Below, piece after piece: positions 54,447-63,491 of a DNA stretch of 64,000 bases. The notes below the pieces were generated by a model that saw only the letters and a list, made by a program, of their open reading frames with translations, searched no databases and was not told the origin of the DNA. Position 1 is the stretch's first letter; the number at the start of each line of letters is the position of its first letter. The translations under genes were made by a program, and so were the position numbers. This DNA comes from Blastocatellia bacterium (GTDB taxonomy: Bacteria; Acidobacteriota; Blastocatellia; HR10; J050). Where the stretch lies: contig JALSQX010000010.1 in NCBI GenBank assembly GCA_026985075.1, positions 27,127 to 91,126 of the forward strand, read 5' to 3'.

Positions 54447-54727
54447 TGTTCCTCCTGTTGATCATAGTCCTCACCATGTCGTTTATGCAAACGCTGTGCC
54501 GCGGTGGGCATCCCGATTGAATGTTCATCCATCGGCGTCCGATGTCTCTCCCCTGCGTCGGGCGCGTCAGGTCATGTAGCGTCGCTTCGGTGCCACCGAA
54601 GATCCCGCCCACCGGAGATGGATGGCCCACCACTCGGGCCTTTTTTCTCGTCAATGAGAGATATCCCCCACCATCTCTCCATCGCTCTCCTTGACCCGCG
54701 GGCTCTCGTCGGAGCATTCTTCAATCG

Positions 54728-55447
54728 ATGGAGCGGACGTGTAACCATGGAGCGAGCGCGAGCGTATACCCAGGTGTGGGAGGTCGGACGCGAGCGGTCA
54801 GTGGTGCGAGAGCGTTGCCGCCGGAGAATGCCGAGCATCCATTGACCGAAGATGATCAACTGGTGGCGCGGGCGCGGAAAGGCGATGAGGCGGCATTCGA
54901 GCGACTGGTCGAGAAATATGCCCAGCGGGTTTTCGACACGGCGGCCAGATTCTTTCGCCAACCGGAAGCGGTCGAGGACATCGCTCAGGAGGTTTTTCTC
55001 AAGGTGTTTCAATCACTCGACGCATTCCAGCCGGGCAAGTCGCTGGAGGCCTGGTTGTTCACCATCACCGTCAATACGTGCTACGATCATCTCCGTCGCC
55101 TGAGACGCCGGCGAGAGTGGAAGTTTTCGGAACTCACGCCCGAAGAAGCGACCTGGCTGGATCAGCATCGCCTGGCCGAAGCGGTGAGAGCGTTCGAGAG
55201 GGAGCGAGCCAGAGACATCGCCGCCGGGCTCGCCGAGAAAGTGCTCTGCACCCTTTCGCCCGAAGATCGGATGGCGCTCCTCCTCTACGAGCGGGATGGA
55301 TTCTCTACAGCGGAGATCGCCGAGATGATGGGATGGTCGCGGGCTAACGTCAAAGTGAGACTGTTTCGCGCCCGACGCGCGTTGCGCCGCGCGCTGGAGC
55401 GGCTCCTGGATGCCGCCCACATCGAGGATGAGGAGGGAAGATCATGA
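54728..55447 (+). CDS. ECF-family RNA polymerase sigma factor
   Basis: Region 2 is LTEDDQLVARARKGDEAAFERLVEKYAQRVFDTAARFFRQPEAVEDIAQEVFLKVFQSLDAF, and region 4 is LCTLSPEDRMALLLYERDGFSTAEIAEMMGWSRANVKVRLFRARRALRRAL. The conserved domains begin at about residue 39; the first 38 residues have no ECF features and may be a wrong extension, with a TTG start near 54812 or 54842 as alternatives. The stop overlaps the anti-sigma start as ATGA (55444-55447). Likely released from the zinc-finger anti-sigma factor by an envelope signal and directing the downstream Spy-like and MacAB-type genes. Confidence 0.9.
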   Translation: MERTCNHGASASVYPGVGGRTRAVSGARALPPENAEHPLTEDDQLVARARKGDEAAFERLVEKYAQRVFDTAARFFRQPEAVEDIAQEVFLKVFQSLDAFQPGKSLEAWLFTITVNTCYDHLRRLRRRREWKFSELTPEEATWLDQHRLAEAVRAFERERARDIAAGLAEKVLCTLSPEDRMALLLYERDGFSTAEIAEMMGWSRANVKVRLFRARRALRRALERLLDAAHIEDEEGRS

Positions 55448-55941
55448 GAACGTGCCGAGAAGTGAGACGATATCTCCAACGCGCCTCGTCGGAGCCTCGG
55501 GACCGTCGCCTGAGGGAACATCTCACGGCCTGTCCTCGTTGTGCCCGGGCCTATCATCTCCGGCGCGTGGAACGGGAGCTGTTGCAGGCCACCTTGCCGG
55601 CGGAAGGAGCGCCCAAGCCCCCGCCCGACTTCCCGACGCGGCTCATGGCCCGGTGGCGACAAGGTTCATTCGGCGAGAGATGGACCTTCTGGGAGTTCGT
55701 CTGGAATTTTTCCAAGCCATTCGCTGTGATTACGATGATCGCGCTCATTTTCGTCGGCGGCATGAACTTGTACACGACGGATCGGCAGGAGAGACGACCG
55801 GTGCTGGTCGAAAACGATCTCATCCCACCGCCCGTCGATGAAGTGGATCTCATTCTCTCCGAGGACGTCGCTCTCACTCAGGAGCGCGTCCTTCGCACAC
55901 TCGTGGTCCTCAGGGAGGAGAACAATGGCAATCGGCAATAA
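55444..55941 (+). CDS. Zinc-finger anti-sigma factor, membrane-anchored
   Basis: A 165-aa protein. The N-terminal zinc-finger (ZAS-type) is CREVRRYLQR.. REHLTACPRCARAYHLRR with the HxxxCxxC motif. A single membrane segment (PFAVITMIALIFVGGMNLY) is followed by a short acidic periplasmic part (PPPVDEVDLILSEDVALTQERVL). Co-translated with the ECF sigma factor, so it is the cognate inhibitor. The following gene starts inside its last 17 bases. Confidence 0.88.
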   Translation: MRTCREVRRYLQRASSEPRDRRLREHLTACPRCARAYHLRRVERELLQATLPAEGAPKPPPDFPTRLMARWRQGSFGERWTFWEFVWNFSKPFAVITMIALIFVGGMNLYTTDRQERRPVLVENDLIPPPVDEVDLILSEDVALTQERVLRTLVVLREENNGNRQ

Positions 55942-56329
55942 GCGATGGAAAGCCGGCCTCATGGTCGTGACGATTTTCGTCATCGGTTTTTTCACCGGGG
56001 CGCTCACCATGAACCTGGTGTCAACGGCTTCGGAGGAAACCCCATCCGCATGGCGAGGACACGGTGACTCGGGACGCCTGGTGGAGCAACTCGCCGAGCA
56101 GCTACACCTCACGCCGGAACAACGTCAGGCGGTCAGCCAAATCCTCGCCGAGACGAGAGAGGAGTACGCTCGGCTCCGACGGGAGATCCGTCCCCGGTAT
56201 CGCGCCATCCGTAACCGATCGCGCGAGCGCATCCGCGCCATCTTGAATCCCGAACAGCAGAAGGCGTTCGACGCGCTCATTCATCGTCACGATGAGGAGA
56301 AGACGCGATGGCGCGATCATCAGCATTGA
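55925..56329 (+). CDS. Periplasmic Spy/CpxP-like protein
   Basis: A 134-aa membrane-anchored or exported protein. An N-terminal hydrophobic segment (AGLMVVTIFVIGFFTGALTMN) is followed by a mostly helical domain with the LTxxQ-like signature HLTPEQRQAVSQILAETREEYARLRREIRPRYRAIRNRSRERIRAILNPEQQKAFDALI typical of Spy/CpxP/ZraP and 'heavy-metal resistance' proteins. The tail is His-rich (HRHDEEKTRWRDHQH). Starts at 55925 behind GGGAGGAG, overlapping the anti-sigma gene by 17 bases. By family it could sense or chaperone proteins in envelope stress, and probably feeds into the same ECF system. Confidence 0.84.
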   Translation: MAIGNKRWKAGLMVVTIFVIGFFTGALTMNLVSTASEETPSAWRGHGDSGRLVEQLAEQLHLTPEQRQAVSQILAETREEYARLRREIRPRYRAIRNRSRERIRAILNPEQQKAFDALIHRHDEEKTRWRDHQH

Positions 56330-56371
56330 GAGAAAACTCCGACCCACATCACAATTCTGATGAGAGGGTGA

Positions 56372-58003
56372 ATGATGGAAATGAGGAGCATGTTGAAAAA
56401 TAAGCGCGCCGTTGTCCTGACAATCGTCACGCTCGTCGTGGGTGGCTCGGTCCTCGGCTTCTGGGGCTTCAATCGCGGAAAGGCGGAAGCGGAATACATC
56501 ACGCGAGAGATCCAGCGGGGAGACATCATCAAGAGCATCAGCGCCACCGGCACGATCCAGCCCCTGGTGACCGTACAGGTGGGCAGCCAGGTCTCAGGGA
56601 CGATTGCGGCCTTATTCGCCGATTTCAACAGCGTGGTGAAAAAAGGACAGATCATCGCCAAACTCGATCCGGCCATTTTCCAGGCGCAACTGGAGCAGGC
56701 GCGGGCCAATCTGGCGCACGCCGAAGCGGCGGTGCGCTCGGCCGAGAGCGCCGTGGCCAACGCTCAAGCCAACGTGCTGGCTGCCGAAGCCAATAAGGAG
56801 CGCGCCCGGGTGGCCATGGAGGATGCCCAGCGGGTATTGCGGCGAACCCTGGAGTTACAGAAGACCCTGGTCGTCTCGCAGCGCGATCTGGAATCGGCGC
56901 AAGCAGCGGCCGATCAGACGGCAGCCCAATACCGGCAAGCCGTAGCCCAACTGGAACAAGCCAAGGCCCAGCTCCTCTCAGCGAAGGCTCAACTCGTCCA
57001 GGCCAAAGCGCAGGTCAAACAGGCCAGAGCGGCCGTACAATTAGCCTCGGTCAATCTCAGCCATACGATCATCCGGGCACCGATCGACGGCGTCGTCGTG
57101 GCCCGCAATGTGGATGTGGGGCAGACGGTGGCCGCCAGCTTGCAAGCGCCCACTTTGTTCCTCATCGCCAACGATCTGACCAAGATGCAGGTGCTGGCCG
57201 ATATTGACGAAGCCGATGTCGGTCAACTCAGTCCCGAGAGTCGCGTCACCTTCACCGTGGATGCCTATCCCCGGGACACCTTCCACGGTCGGATCACCCA
57301 GCTCCGGTTGAATCCGCAGACGGAGCAAACGGTGGTCACGTATACGGCAGTCATCGACGTGGACAATCCCGAGTTGAAGCTCAAGCCGGGCATGACGGCC
57401 AACGTCACGGTGATCGTGGCCGAACGGAAGAACGTCCTCAAAGTGCCCAACGCCGCTCTCCGATTCCGGCCGTCGCTCACTCCCGAGCAGCAAAAACGAG
57501 TCGCCGCCCTTCTCCATCAGGGAGATCGATCGCCGGGATCGCCACGCGACGTGACGCCGGGCGATGGCTCGGGACGCCGCTCCGGCGACGGGCGAAGATG
57601 GGCCACTCGATCCGCGCCTGAGAACTCTCCGGCCATGACGTCCGCCGAGCACCAGCCCCGGACTTTTCGCGTCGCCCGAGGGCGGCCGGCACCTCCGGCG
57701 CGCGACCGGGGAGATCACGCGCGCCCGGGCATGGTGGCGACGTCAACGACGATTCCCGGATGGAGTCCGGCCCGTCCAGAACGCCCGCAAGTGCGCATCA
57801 TCTGGGTGCTGGACGAGAATCATCAGCTCAAGCCGGTGCGGGTGAAATTGGGCATCACCGATGGCGTGTATTCGGAGGTCATCGATGGTCAGGTGAAAGA
57901 GCACGACCTCGTCGTCGTCGGTCAGACCATCAATCCCGATGAGGCCGCCCGACGACCCAGCTCGCCGTTCGGCGGACCATTCGGCCGTCGGCGACGACGC
58001 TAG
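56372..58003 (+). CDS. Efflux periplasmic adaptor (MacA/HlyD-like)
   Basis: A 543-aa membrane-fusion protein for a tripartite exporter. It has an N-terminal membrane anchor (AVVLTIVTLVVGGSVLGFWGF), a lipoyl-like domain (VQVGSQVSGTIAALFADFNSVVKKGQIIAKLD), a long coiled-coil hairpin rich in Ala/Gln (about residues 110-230) and beta-barrel segments (APIDGVVVARNVDVGQTV, PGMTANVTVIV). An Arg/Pro/Ser-rich segment of about 80 residues (about 370-450, GDRSPGSPRDVTPGDGSGRRSGDG) interrupts the domain before DENHQLKPVRVKLGITDGVYSEVIDG. The C-terminus is PFGGPFGRRRRR. ATPase and permease genes follow. Exported substrate unknown. Confidence 0.9.
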   Translation: MMEMRSMLKNKRAVVLTIVTLVVGGSVLGFWGFNRGKAEAEYITREIQRGDIIKSISATGTIQPLVTVQVGSQVSGTIAALFADFNSVVKKGQIIAKLDPAIFQAQLEQARANLAHAEAAVRSAESAVANAQANVLAAEANKERARVAMEDAQRVLRRTLELQKTLVVSQRDLESAQAAADQTAAQYRQAVAQLEQAKAQLLSAKAQLVQAKAQVKQARAAVQLASVNLSHTIIRAPIDGVVVARNVDVGQTVAASLQAPTLFLIANDLTKMQVLADIDEADVGQLSPESRVTFTVDAYPRDTFHGRITQLRLNPQTEQTVVTYTAVIDVDNPELKLKPGMTANVTVIVAERKNVLKVPNAALRFRPSLTPEQQKRVAALLHQGDRSPGSPRDVTPGDGSGRRSGDGRRWATRSAPENSPAMTSAEHQPRTFRVARGRPAPPARDRGDHARPGMVATSTTIPGWSPARPERPQVRIIWVLDENHQLKPVRVKLGITDGVYSEVIDGQVKEHDLVVVGQTINPDEAARRPSSPFGGPFGRRRRR

Positions 58004-58075
58004 GTGGCATTGAGTTGAGTGGGAGAGATCAATCGAATGTCCGCCGCGTCGTGGCGGACGTGATGAGGAACCGGT

Positions 58076-58882
58076 ATGCAACACCCAGCGGACGTGAGAT
58101 GCGATCAACCGACGAGGCGCGCGGCCGTCCCCGTCGTTCGGCTGGAGCACATTCATAAGGTCTATCATCTGGGGGAGGTTGACGTGCACGCTCTCCGGGG
58201 CATCTCTCTGGAGGTCTATCCTGGAGAGTTCGTCGCCGTGATGGGGGCGTCGGGCTCGGGCAAATCGACGTTGCTCAACATCATTGGATGCCTGGATCGT
58301 CCGACCCGAGGGAAGTACTTCCTCGACGGCCAGGATGTCTCCGGATTGAGCAAGGACGAGCGGGCCGATATTCGCAATCGGAAGATCGGGTTCGTCTTCC
58401 AGGGTTACAACCTCCTCCGACGGACGAGCGCTCTGGAGAACGTGCAACTCCCTCTCCTCTACAACGGGACGCCGACGGCGGAGGCAATTCGACGGGCTCA
58501 ACGCGCATTGGCCATCGTCGGCCTGCAAGAGCGCGCTCACAGTTTCCCCAATCAACTCTCCGGCGGCGAGCAGCAGCGCGTGGCCATTGCTCGCGCTCTG
58601 GTCAACAACCCCTCACTGATGCTCGCCGACGAGCCCACCGGGAATCTGGACAGTCGGACCTCGATCGATATCATGAGCGTGTTTCAGCAACTGAACGCCG
58701 AGCGCGGCATGACCATCCTTCTGGTGACCCACGAGATGGACATCGCTCAATATGCCAAGCGCATCGTCATTGTGCGCGACGGGCGCATCGTGCGGGACGA
58801 ACCGGTGAAAAATCGCCGTGACGCGGCCAAGGAGCTGGCTGAGATGCCACCATTAGAGGAAGAGGAGGAAGCGGTGATATGA
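58076..58882 (+). CDS. ABC transporter ATP-binding protein (MacB/LolD type)
   Basis: A 268-aa ATPase. Walker [18 protein letters not shown]-loop FVFQGYNLL, signature LSGGEQQR, Walker [13 protein letters not shown] and the switch His in VTHEMD are all present. The MacB/LolD-type 'YNLL..TSALENV' pattern suits an exporter of substrates from the periplasm or membrane. The C-terminal tail is acidic. The gene is translationally coupled to the permease (ATGA at 58879-58882). No outer-membrane TolC-like gene is seen in the window. Confidence 0.93.
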   Translation: MQHPADVRCDQPTRRAAVPVVRLEHIHKVYHLGEVDVHALRGISLEVYPGEFVAVMGASGSGKSTLLNIIGCLDRPTRGKYFLDGQDVSGLSKDERADIRNRKIGFVFQGYNLLRRTSALENVQLPLLYNGTPTAEAIRRAQRALAIVGLQERAHSFPNQLSGGEQQRVAIARALVNNPSLMLADEPTGNLDSRTSIDIMSVFQQLNAERGMTILLVTHEMDIAQYAKRIVIVRDGRIVRDEPVKNRRDAAKELAEMPPLEEEEEAVI

Positions 58883-60096
58883 ACGTCTCATCAATTCTCA
58901 AAGTGGCCTTTCGCGAGCTGGCGCGCAACAAGGCGCGTTCCATGCTGACCATGCTGGGCATCATCATCGGCGTGGCGTCGGTCATCGCCATGGTCGGTCT
59001 GGGACAGGGCGCCCAGCGACAGGTTGAGGAAGAAATCGCCAGTATGGGGACGAACATGCTCGTCGTGTTCGCCGGGAGTCGCAAGACGCGCGGCTGGCAC
59101 GGAGGGATCGGGACCAGCCCCACGCTCACGCCGGAGGACATCGACGCCATTGTGCGCGAGTGCCCGACGGTGGCTCTGGCCAGTCCCAATGTCACCGCTC
59201 CGGTCAGCCTCATCTTCGGCAACCAGAATTGGACGACCCGCGCCGAGGGCGTGAATGAGAAATATCCTCAGATTCGCAACTGGCCCGTCGCATCGGGTCA
59301 GTTCTTCACCGAGGGAGATGTGCATACGGCCGCCCGCGTGTGCGTCATCGGTCAGACCGTGGCCGAACAGCTCTTCCCTGGACTCGATCCCGTGGGTCAA
59401 ACGTTGCGCGTGCGCAATCTCCCCTTCCGCGTCGTCGGGGTATTATCCGAGCGCGGACAGAATCAGTGGGGTCGGGATCAAGACGATGTCATCATGATCC
59501 CCTACACCACGGCGATGAAAAAGCTGCTCTCCATCACTCACATCCCCAGAGCCTACATCTCGGCCATCAGCCCCCGAGCCACCTTCATCGCCGAACGGCA
59601 GATCACCGAATTGCTGCGTCAACGTCACCACATTCGCCCCGGACAGGAGGACGATTTCGGCGTGCATAATTTGACCGACATCGCCGAGGCGGCCGAAGAG
59701 ACCAACCGCATCCTCACCTTGCTGCTCAGCAGCATCGCCGGCGTCTCGCTCATCGTCGGTGGCATCGGCATCATGAACATCATGCTCGTCTCGGTGACCG
59801 AACGGACGCGAGAGATCGGGATTCGCATGGCCGTGGGAGCGCGGACGCGACACGTGCGCCTTCAATTCCTCATCGAATCGGTCGTGCTCAGCCTGATTGG
59901 CGGCCTCCTGGGCATCTTCTTGGGCATCGGCGTGTCGTTCGCTCTCTCCGGGATGTTCAACTGGCCACGGTTGATTTCGCCTCTGGCTATTGTGATGTCG
60001 GTGGCTTTCTCCGTCGCCGTGGGCATCATATTCGGGTACTACCCGGCTCACAAAGCGGCTTCGCTCGATCCCATTGACGCTCTCCGATACGAGTGA
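58879..60096 (+). CDS. ABC transporter permease (MacB-type FtsX domain)
   Basis: A 405-aa permease with the MacB layout: an N-terminal membrane segment (SMLTMLGIIIGVASVIAMVGLG) and a large periplasmic domain (about 50-270) with MacB_PCD pattern (SQFFTEGDVHTAARVCVIGQTVAEQLFPGLDPVGQTLRV). The FtsX domain has three C-terminal membrane segments (TLLLSSIAGVSLIVGGIGIMNIMLVSVTERTREIGIRMAVGARTRHVRLQFLIESVVLSLIGG). It works with the adaptor and ATPase upstream. Probable role: export of a toxic or envelope compound, under control of the adjacent ECF sigma system. Confidence 0.93.
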   Translation: MNVSSILKVAFRELARNKARSMLTMLGIIIGVASVIAMVGLGQGAQRQVEEEIASMGTNMLVVFAGSRKTRGWHGGIGTSPTLTPEDIDAIVRECPTVALASPNVTAPVSLIFGNQNWTTRAEGVNEKYPQIRNWPVASGQFFTEGDVHTAARVCVIGQTVAEQLFPGLDPVGQTLRVRNLPFRVVGVLSERGQNQWGRDQDDVIMIPYTTAMKKLLSITHIPRAYISAISPRATFIAERQITELLRQRHHIRPGQEDDFGVHNLTDIAEAAEETNRILTLLLSSIAGVSLIVGGIGIMNIMLVSVTERTREIGIRMAVGARTRHVRLQFLIESVVLSLIGGLLGIFLGIGVSFALSGMFNWPRLISPLAIVMSVAFSVAVGIIFGYYPAHKAASLDPIDALRYE

Positions 60097-60120
60097 AGTT
60101 CTTCCTCGAAAATAAAAGGG

Positions 60121-60147
60121 TGGCGCAAGCTGGCAGCTTGCGCTACG
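60121..60147. repeat. REP-like palindrome, copy C
   Basis: Perfect arms GCGCAAGCT (60123-60131) and AGCTTGCGC (60135-60143) around GGC, preceded by TG and followed by TACG. It lies in the interval between the ABC permease and the convergent DtxR gene. Copies A (34009) and B (48945) share the core. Confidence 0.7.
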
Positions 60148-60177
60148 CGTTTTCATCCCCTCGGTGTGGCCTGCAAG

Positions 60178-60207
60178 GCGATGAGGCGCTCTTGTAGCGC
60201 TCATCGC
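60178..60207. terminator. Strong hairpin in the convergent interval
   Basis: GCGATGAGGCGCT (60178-60190) and AGCGCTCATCGC (60196-60207) form a 12-bp stem with one bulged base and a 5-base loop. Together with copy C it lies between two gene 3' ends, so it may terminate transcription in both directions. No T-run is present. Confidence 0.45.
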
Positions 60208-60259
60208 GACCCAGGGCGCGAGGAGACGAGCCCGCGCAATCATATGGGCGCGCCACCGA

Positions 60260-60982
60260 TCATCTGGTCAATGGGCCACCACCATCATCAAAAGACGGCA
60301 CTTCGTCCGATGAGCCTCCTTCGTCATCGGGAGTGCGCCACACGTAGATGTGACGCGCGATCTCTTCTTCCAGAGCGATCTCCGTCTCGTCGCATTGAAG
60401 GACGTAGCTCGGCCACTTCTGTAACAGCTTCACCTCCACGCCCGGCGTCACGCCTAATGCCGCCAATTTGAGCAGCCGGGGATGATCGGGCGTGCTCACA
60501 TAGGCGATGCGTCCGCGTTCGCCAAGGCGCAGGCGATCGCAAGAGACGACGATAGCGTTGACCTGCTCGCGCGCCTGACGACAACACGCGCCCTCGGGAA
60601 TGGGACGCTCGTGAGGACAGAATCGCGGATGACCGAGGAGCGTACAAATCGCACTGGTAATTCCTTCGGCGATGATGTGCTCGAATTCGCAGGCTGCCGC
60701 TTCGGTCTGCTCGACATCCATGCCGAGGACGTCGCACATCAACCGCTCGGCCAGACGGTGACGACGAATGATGGGAGCAGTCACCGCTCGTCCGTGAGCC
60801 GTCAATCGAATATGGCCAGCAGCGTCTACGTCGACGAGCCCCTCATTCTTCACCTCCGTCAAGAGCTCTTCGGTCACTTCCGTATGGGCAATACGCCCCA
60901 CATCCGCGAGCGTAGCGTCTCCTCGCTCCTGGAGCGTCCAGACGGCCTCCAGCAGCTCGCTTATATTTCTCGATACGCCCAT
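60260..60982 (-). CDS. DtxR/MntR-family metal regulator with FeoA-like domain
   Basis: A 241-aa regulator. The winged helix (SRNISELLEAVWTLQERGDATLADVGRIAHTEVTEELLTEVKNEGLVDVDAAGHIRLTAHG) is divergent from DtxR but in the right place. The metal-binding/dimerisation domain is IIRRHRLAERLMCDVLGMDVEQTEAAACEFEHIIAEGITSAICTLLGHPRFCPHERPIP, with His, Glu and Cys ligands. A FeoA/SH3-like domain follows (LAALGVTPGVEVKLLQKWPSYVLQCDETEIALEEEIARHIYV). I start at 60982 (MGVSRN) with GGGAGGG just upstream; the frame is open to 61096. It lies 221 bases after feoB on the same strand and probably senses Fe(II) or Mn(II). Confidence 0.86.
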   Translation of the reverse strand: MGVSRNISELLEAVWTLQERGDATLADVGRIAHTEVTEELLTEVKNEGLVDVDAAGHIRLTAHGRAVTAPIIRRHRLAERLMCDVLGMDVEQTEAAACEFEHIIAEGITSAICTLLGHPRFCPHERPIPEGACCRQAREQVNAIVVSCDRLRLGERGRIAYVSTPDHPRLLKLAALGVTPGVEVKLLQKWPSYVLQCDETEIALEEEIARHIYVWRTPDDEGGSSDEVPSFDDGGGPLTR

Positions 60983-61203
60983 CTTCCCTCCCATATTGCC
61001 CTGTGGGCGATTCCCAGCGAAATGAGGCGATCGCGGTCGGCCATCCATGGAGAGCGACCCGTTCTTCGAGCGGCGCTCTCCCCTGCTGCTCCTCACGCTC
61101 TGCGCACCGATGTCTCCCGAGCTCGTCTCGAAGTCTTCTCCCTCCCATCAACCACCCGGCAAATGCCCGTCCTCTTTCCTCGCCGGTCCACTCACGAACA
61201 ATT

Positions 61204-63465
61204 CTAGGCCAACAGATGCCATGTTCGTAATACCCAACTGAGCGCGCCTCCCACCAGCAGGGCGAAGGGGACGATGAATCCGACGATCATCACAGCGCGC
61301 CTCCATCCCTGCTCTTTGACGATGACCAGAAAATTGGCCAGACAGGGGACGAACAGAGTGATGACCACCAGGCTGACCACCACCTGTTGAGGGGAGAGCA
61401 GTCCCCGATGAGCGAGAGCATAAAGGCCCGCCGCTCCATAATCGCGCCGCAAGAACCCCATCACGAACGCCTGAGCAGCCTCCATGGGGAGGTGGAGCAG
61501 ACCGACGACGATGGGCTGGAATCCTGCCTCGATCCACCCGATGCCACTCCGGCCAGCCACCCGGATTTGATCGAGTATGAACAAGGCCAACGTGGCATAG
61601 AGAAAGAGGGGAACGACTTCCCCCAGGAACCATTTCATCCGATACCAGGTCTTGAGAGCCACATTCCTCAGAACCGGCACCCGGATGGGCGGAATCTCCA
61701 GGATGAAATCGCCTCGCCGCCCGGGCAGGAGCCTGGCCGCGAGAGAGCCGACCAGGATGAGCTGGGAGACGACGACCAGCACGACGATCAACGTCGCTCC
61801 CGCAGAAATGCCCGCCGTCAGGCCCAGGATGACGCCCAGTTGGGCCGAACAGGGAATGCCCAGGGCCAACAGCAGCGTGGCGATGAGGCGCTCTTTGGGC
61901 GATTCCAGGATGCGGGTGGTCAACGTGGCCATGGTGTCGCATCCCAATCCCAGCACCATGGGAAGAATGGCCTTGCCGTTGAGGCCCATGCGGCGCAATA
62001 GGCGATCCGAGAGGATGGCCAGACGCGGCAAGTAGCCACTGTCCTCCAAGAGCCCAAAAGCGATGAAGAACGTGCCCACGACCGGCAGGATGATGGCCAG
62101 AGCGTAGGTCAATCCCATGGAGATCAACCCGTAGGGGCCCACCAGCAGCTCGTGGATGAATCCCGGAGGGATGAGCTCCCGCAGCCCGGCCACCAGATAG
62201 CGGCCGAACACGATCTCCTCCAGCAACCCGACCAGCGTCTGGGCGCCGGTGACGCCGACAAACTCATAGACGAGCAACAAGACAATGAGCAGGATGGGAA
62301 TCCCGGTGAGCGGCGCGCGCGTCAACTCTCCGAGCTTCTCGGTGAACCGGCGGCTCCGATGCATGAGGACGGCCAAAGGGATGGCGATCGGGACCACCAG
62401 AAGCAGGAGATGGAGACATTCCATCACCAGACCATACTCGTTGGCGCCCGGACGTCCAAACAAGAGTTCGTAGATCAATCCTCCGTGGTGGGAGAAGAAG
62501 AAGCCCTGTACGGGCCCGGCCAGATGTTGCCGCATCCAGCGGCGAGCGGCTCCATAGGGCGTGGGGATACCGATTCCCACTCCGAGTTCTCCCCACAAGA
62601 ATACGCCCAGACCCAGCATCAACAAGACCGTCCAGACCCAGAATCCCACGGGCGTGATCCTCTCCGTCCGCGGCGCGTGATTCGTTCGCTTGATCGCGGC
62701 CACCGTCTCATTCACGAACGCGCTTCGTTGCTGCTCGATCTCGCGACAGAGCGAGCGTGGGCAGAGGCGGCAGTGTTCTTCAATGGCCGATTGTAACTGC
62801 CGGACACGCCGTGGGCCTATGAGGCGCTCGATTTCGCGACGGAATGTCGGATCGCCCCCCTCCATCCACTCCACGGCCAGCTCCAGTGGAACACCCTCGG
62901 TCCCGGAGAGGGCGCGCTCAATCAGCGTCACACATCGCCCATTGGGGCGCGGCTTCTGAGGGATGGCCGCTCGAGGAATGGCTTGAACGAGCTGACGAAT
63001 CCCATGACCATAAGTGGCCACCGTCTCAACTACGGGAATGTGAAATAATTCGGCGATGGCGCGAGCGTCGACCTCGATTCCTCGCGCCCGCATCTCATCG
63101 ACCATATTGAGAACCAGAACGACGGGAATGCCCAGATCGGCTAGCTGCATCATCAACGAGAGGGCCCGGCGCACGTTCTTGGCATCGGCGACCTGGACGA
63201 TGACATCGGGGTTCTCTCGAAGTAACAACTCACACGTCACGCGTTCGTCCTCAGAGTGGGGAGTCAGACTGTTGATGCCCGGCGTGTCGATGACCTCGTA
63301 GGTCGTTCCACCCAGCCGCATCTCACCGCGAGAGATCTCCACCGTCGTTCCCGGATAATTGGAGACGACGACGTAGCGCCCGGTGAGTCGGCGGAAGATG
63401 ACCGACTTCCCCACATTGGGATGACCAATCAGCAGGAGTTTCTTTCGTCTCGTCCCTTCGCCCAT
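61204..63465 (-). CDS. feoB: Ferrous iron transport protein B
   Basis: A 753-aa Fe(II) importer. The N-terminal cytoplasmic G-domain has G1 GHPNVGKS, switch region NYPGTTVE, G3 DTPGINSL and G4 LNMVDE. The helical spacer contains a Cys pair (CRLCPRSLC), and the membrane part holds two gate motifs (PLTGIPILLIVLLLV and later SAQLGVILGL) with many segments to the C-terminus. The Feo C-terminal region ends ALSWVLRTWHLLA. No feoA gene is separate; the FeoA-like domain sits in the downstream regulator. The ATG has no strong Shine-Dalgarno. A perfect sigma-54 promoter ends 26 bases before the start codon. Confidence 0.95.
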   Translation of the reverse strand: MGEGTRRKKLLLIGHPNVGKSVIFRRLTGRYVVVSNYPGTTVEISRGEMRLGGTTYEVIDTPGINSLTPHSEDERVTCELLLRENPDVIVQVADAKNVRRALSLMMQLADLGIPVVLVLNMVDEMRARGIEVDARAIAELFHIPVVETVATYGHGIRQLVQAIPRAAIPQKPRPNGRCVTLIERALSGTEGVPLELAVEWMEGGDPTFRREIERLIGPRRVRQLQSAIEEHCRLCPRSLCREIEQQRSAFVNETVAAIKRTNHAPRTERITPVGFWVWTVLLMLGLGVFLWGELGVGIGIPTPYGAARRWMRQHLAGPVQGFFFSHHGGLIYELLFGRPGANEYGLVMECLHLLLLVVPIAIPLAVLMHRSRRFTEKLGELTRAPLTGIPILLIVLLLVYEFVGVTGAQTLVGLLEEIVFGRYLVAGLRELIPPGFIHELLVGPYGLISMGLTYALAIILPVVGTFFIAFGLLEDSGYLPRLAILSDRLLRRMGLNGKAILPMVLGLGCDTMATLTTRILESPKERLIATLLLALGIPCSAQLGVILGLTAGISAGATLIVVLVVVSQLILVGSLAARLLPGRRGDFILEIPPIRVPVLRNVALKTWYRMKWFLGEVVPLFLYATLALFILDQIRVAGRSGIGWIEAGFQPIVVGLLHLPMEAAQAFVMGFLRRDYGAAGLYALAHRGLLSPQQVVVSLVVITLFVPCLANFLVIVKEQGWRRAVMIVGFIVPFALLVGGALSWVLRTWHLLA

Positions 63466-63491
63466 GATCGGGTAATGTTACACCCAACTGG

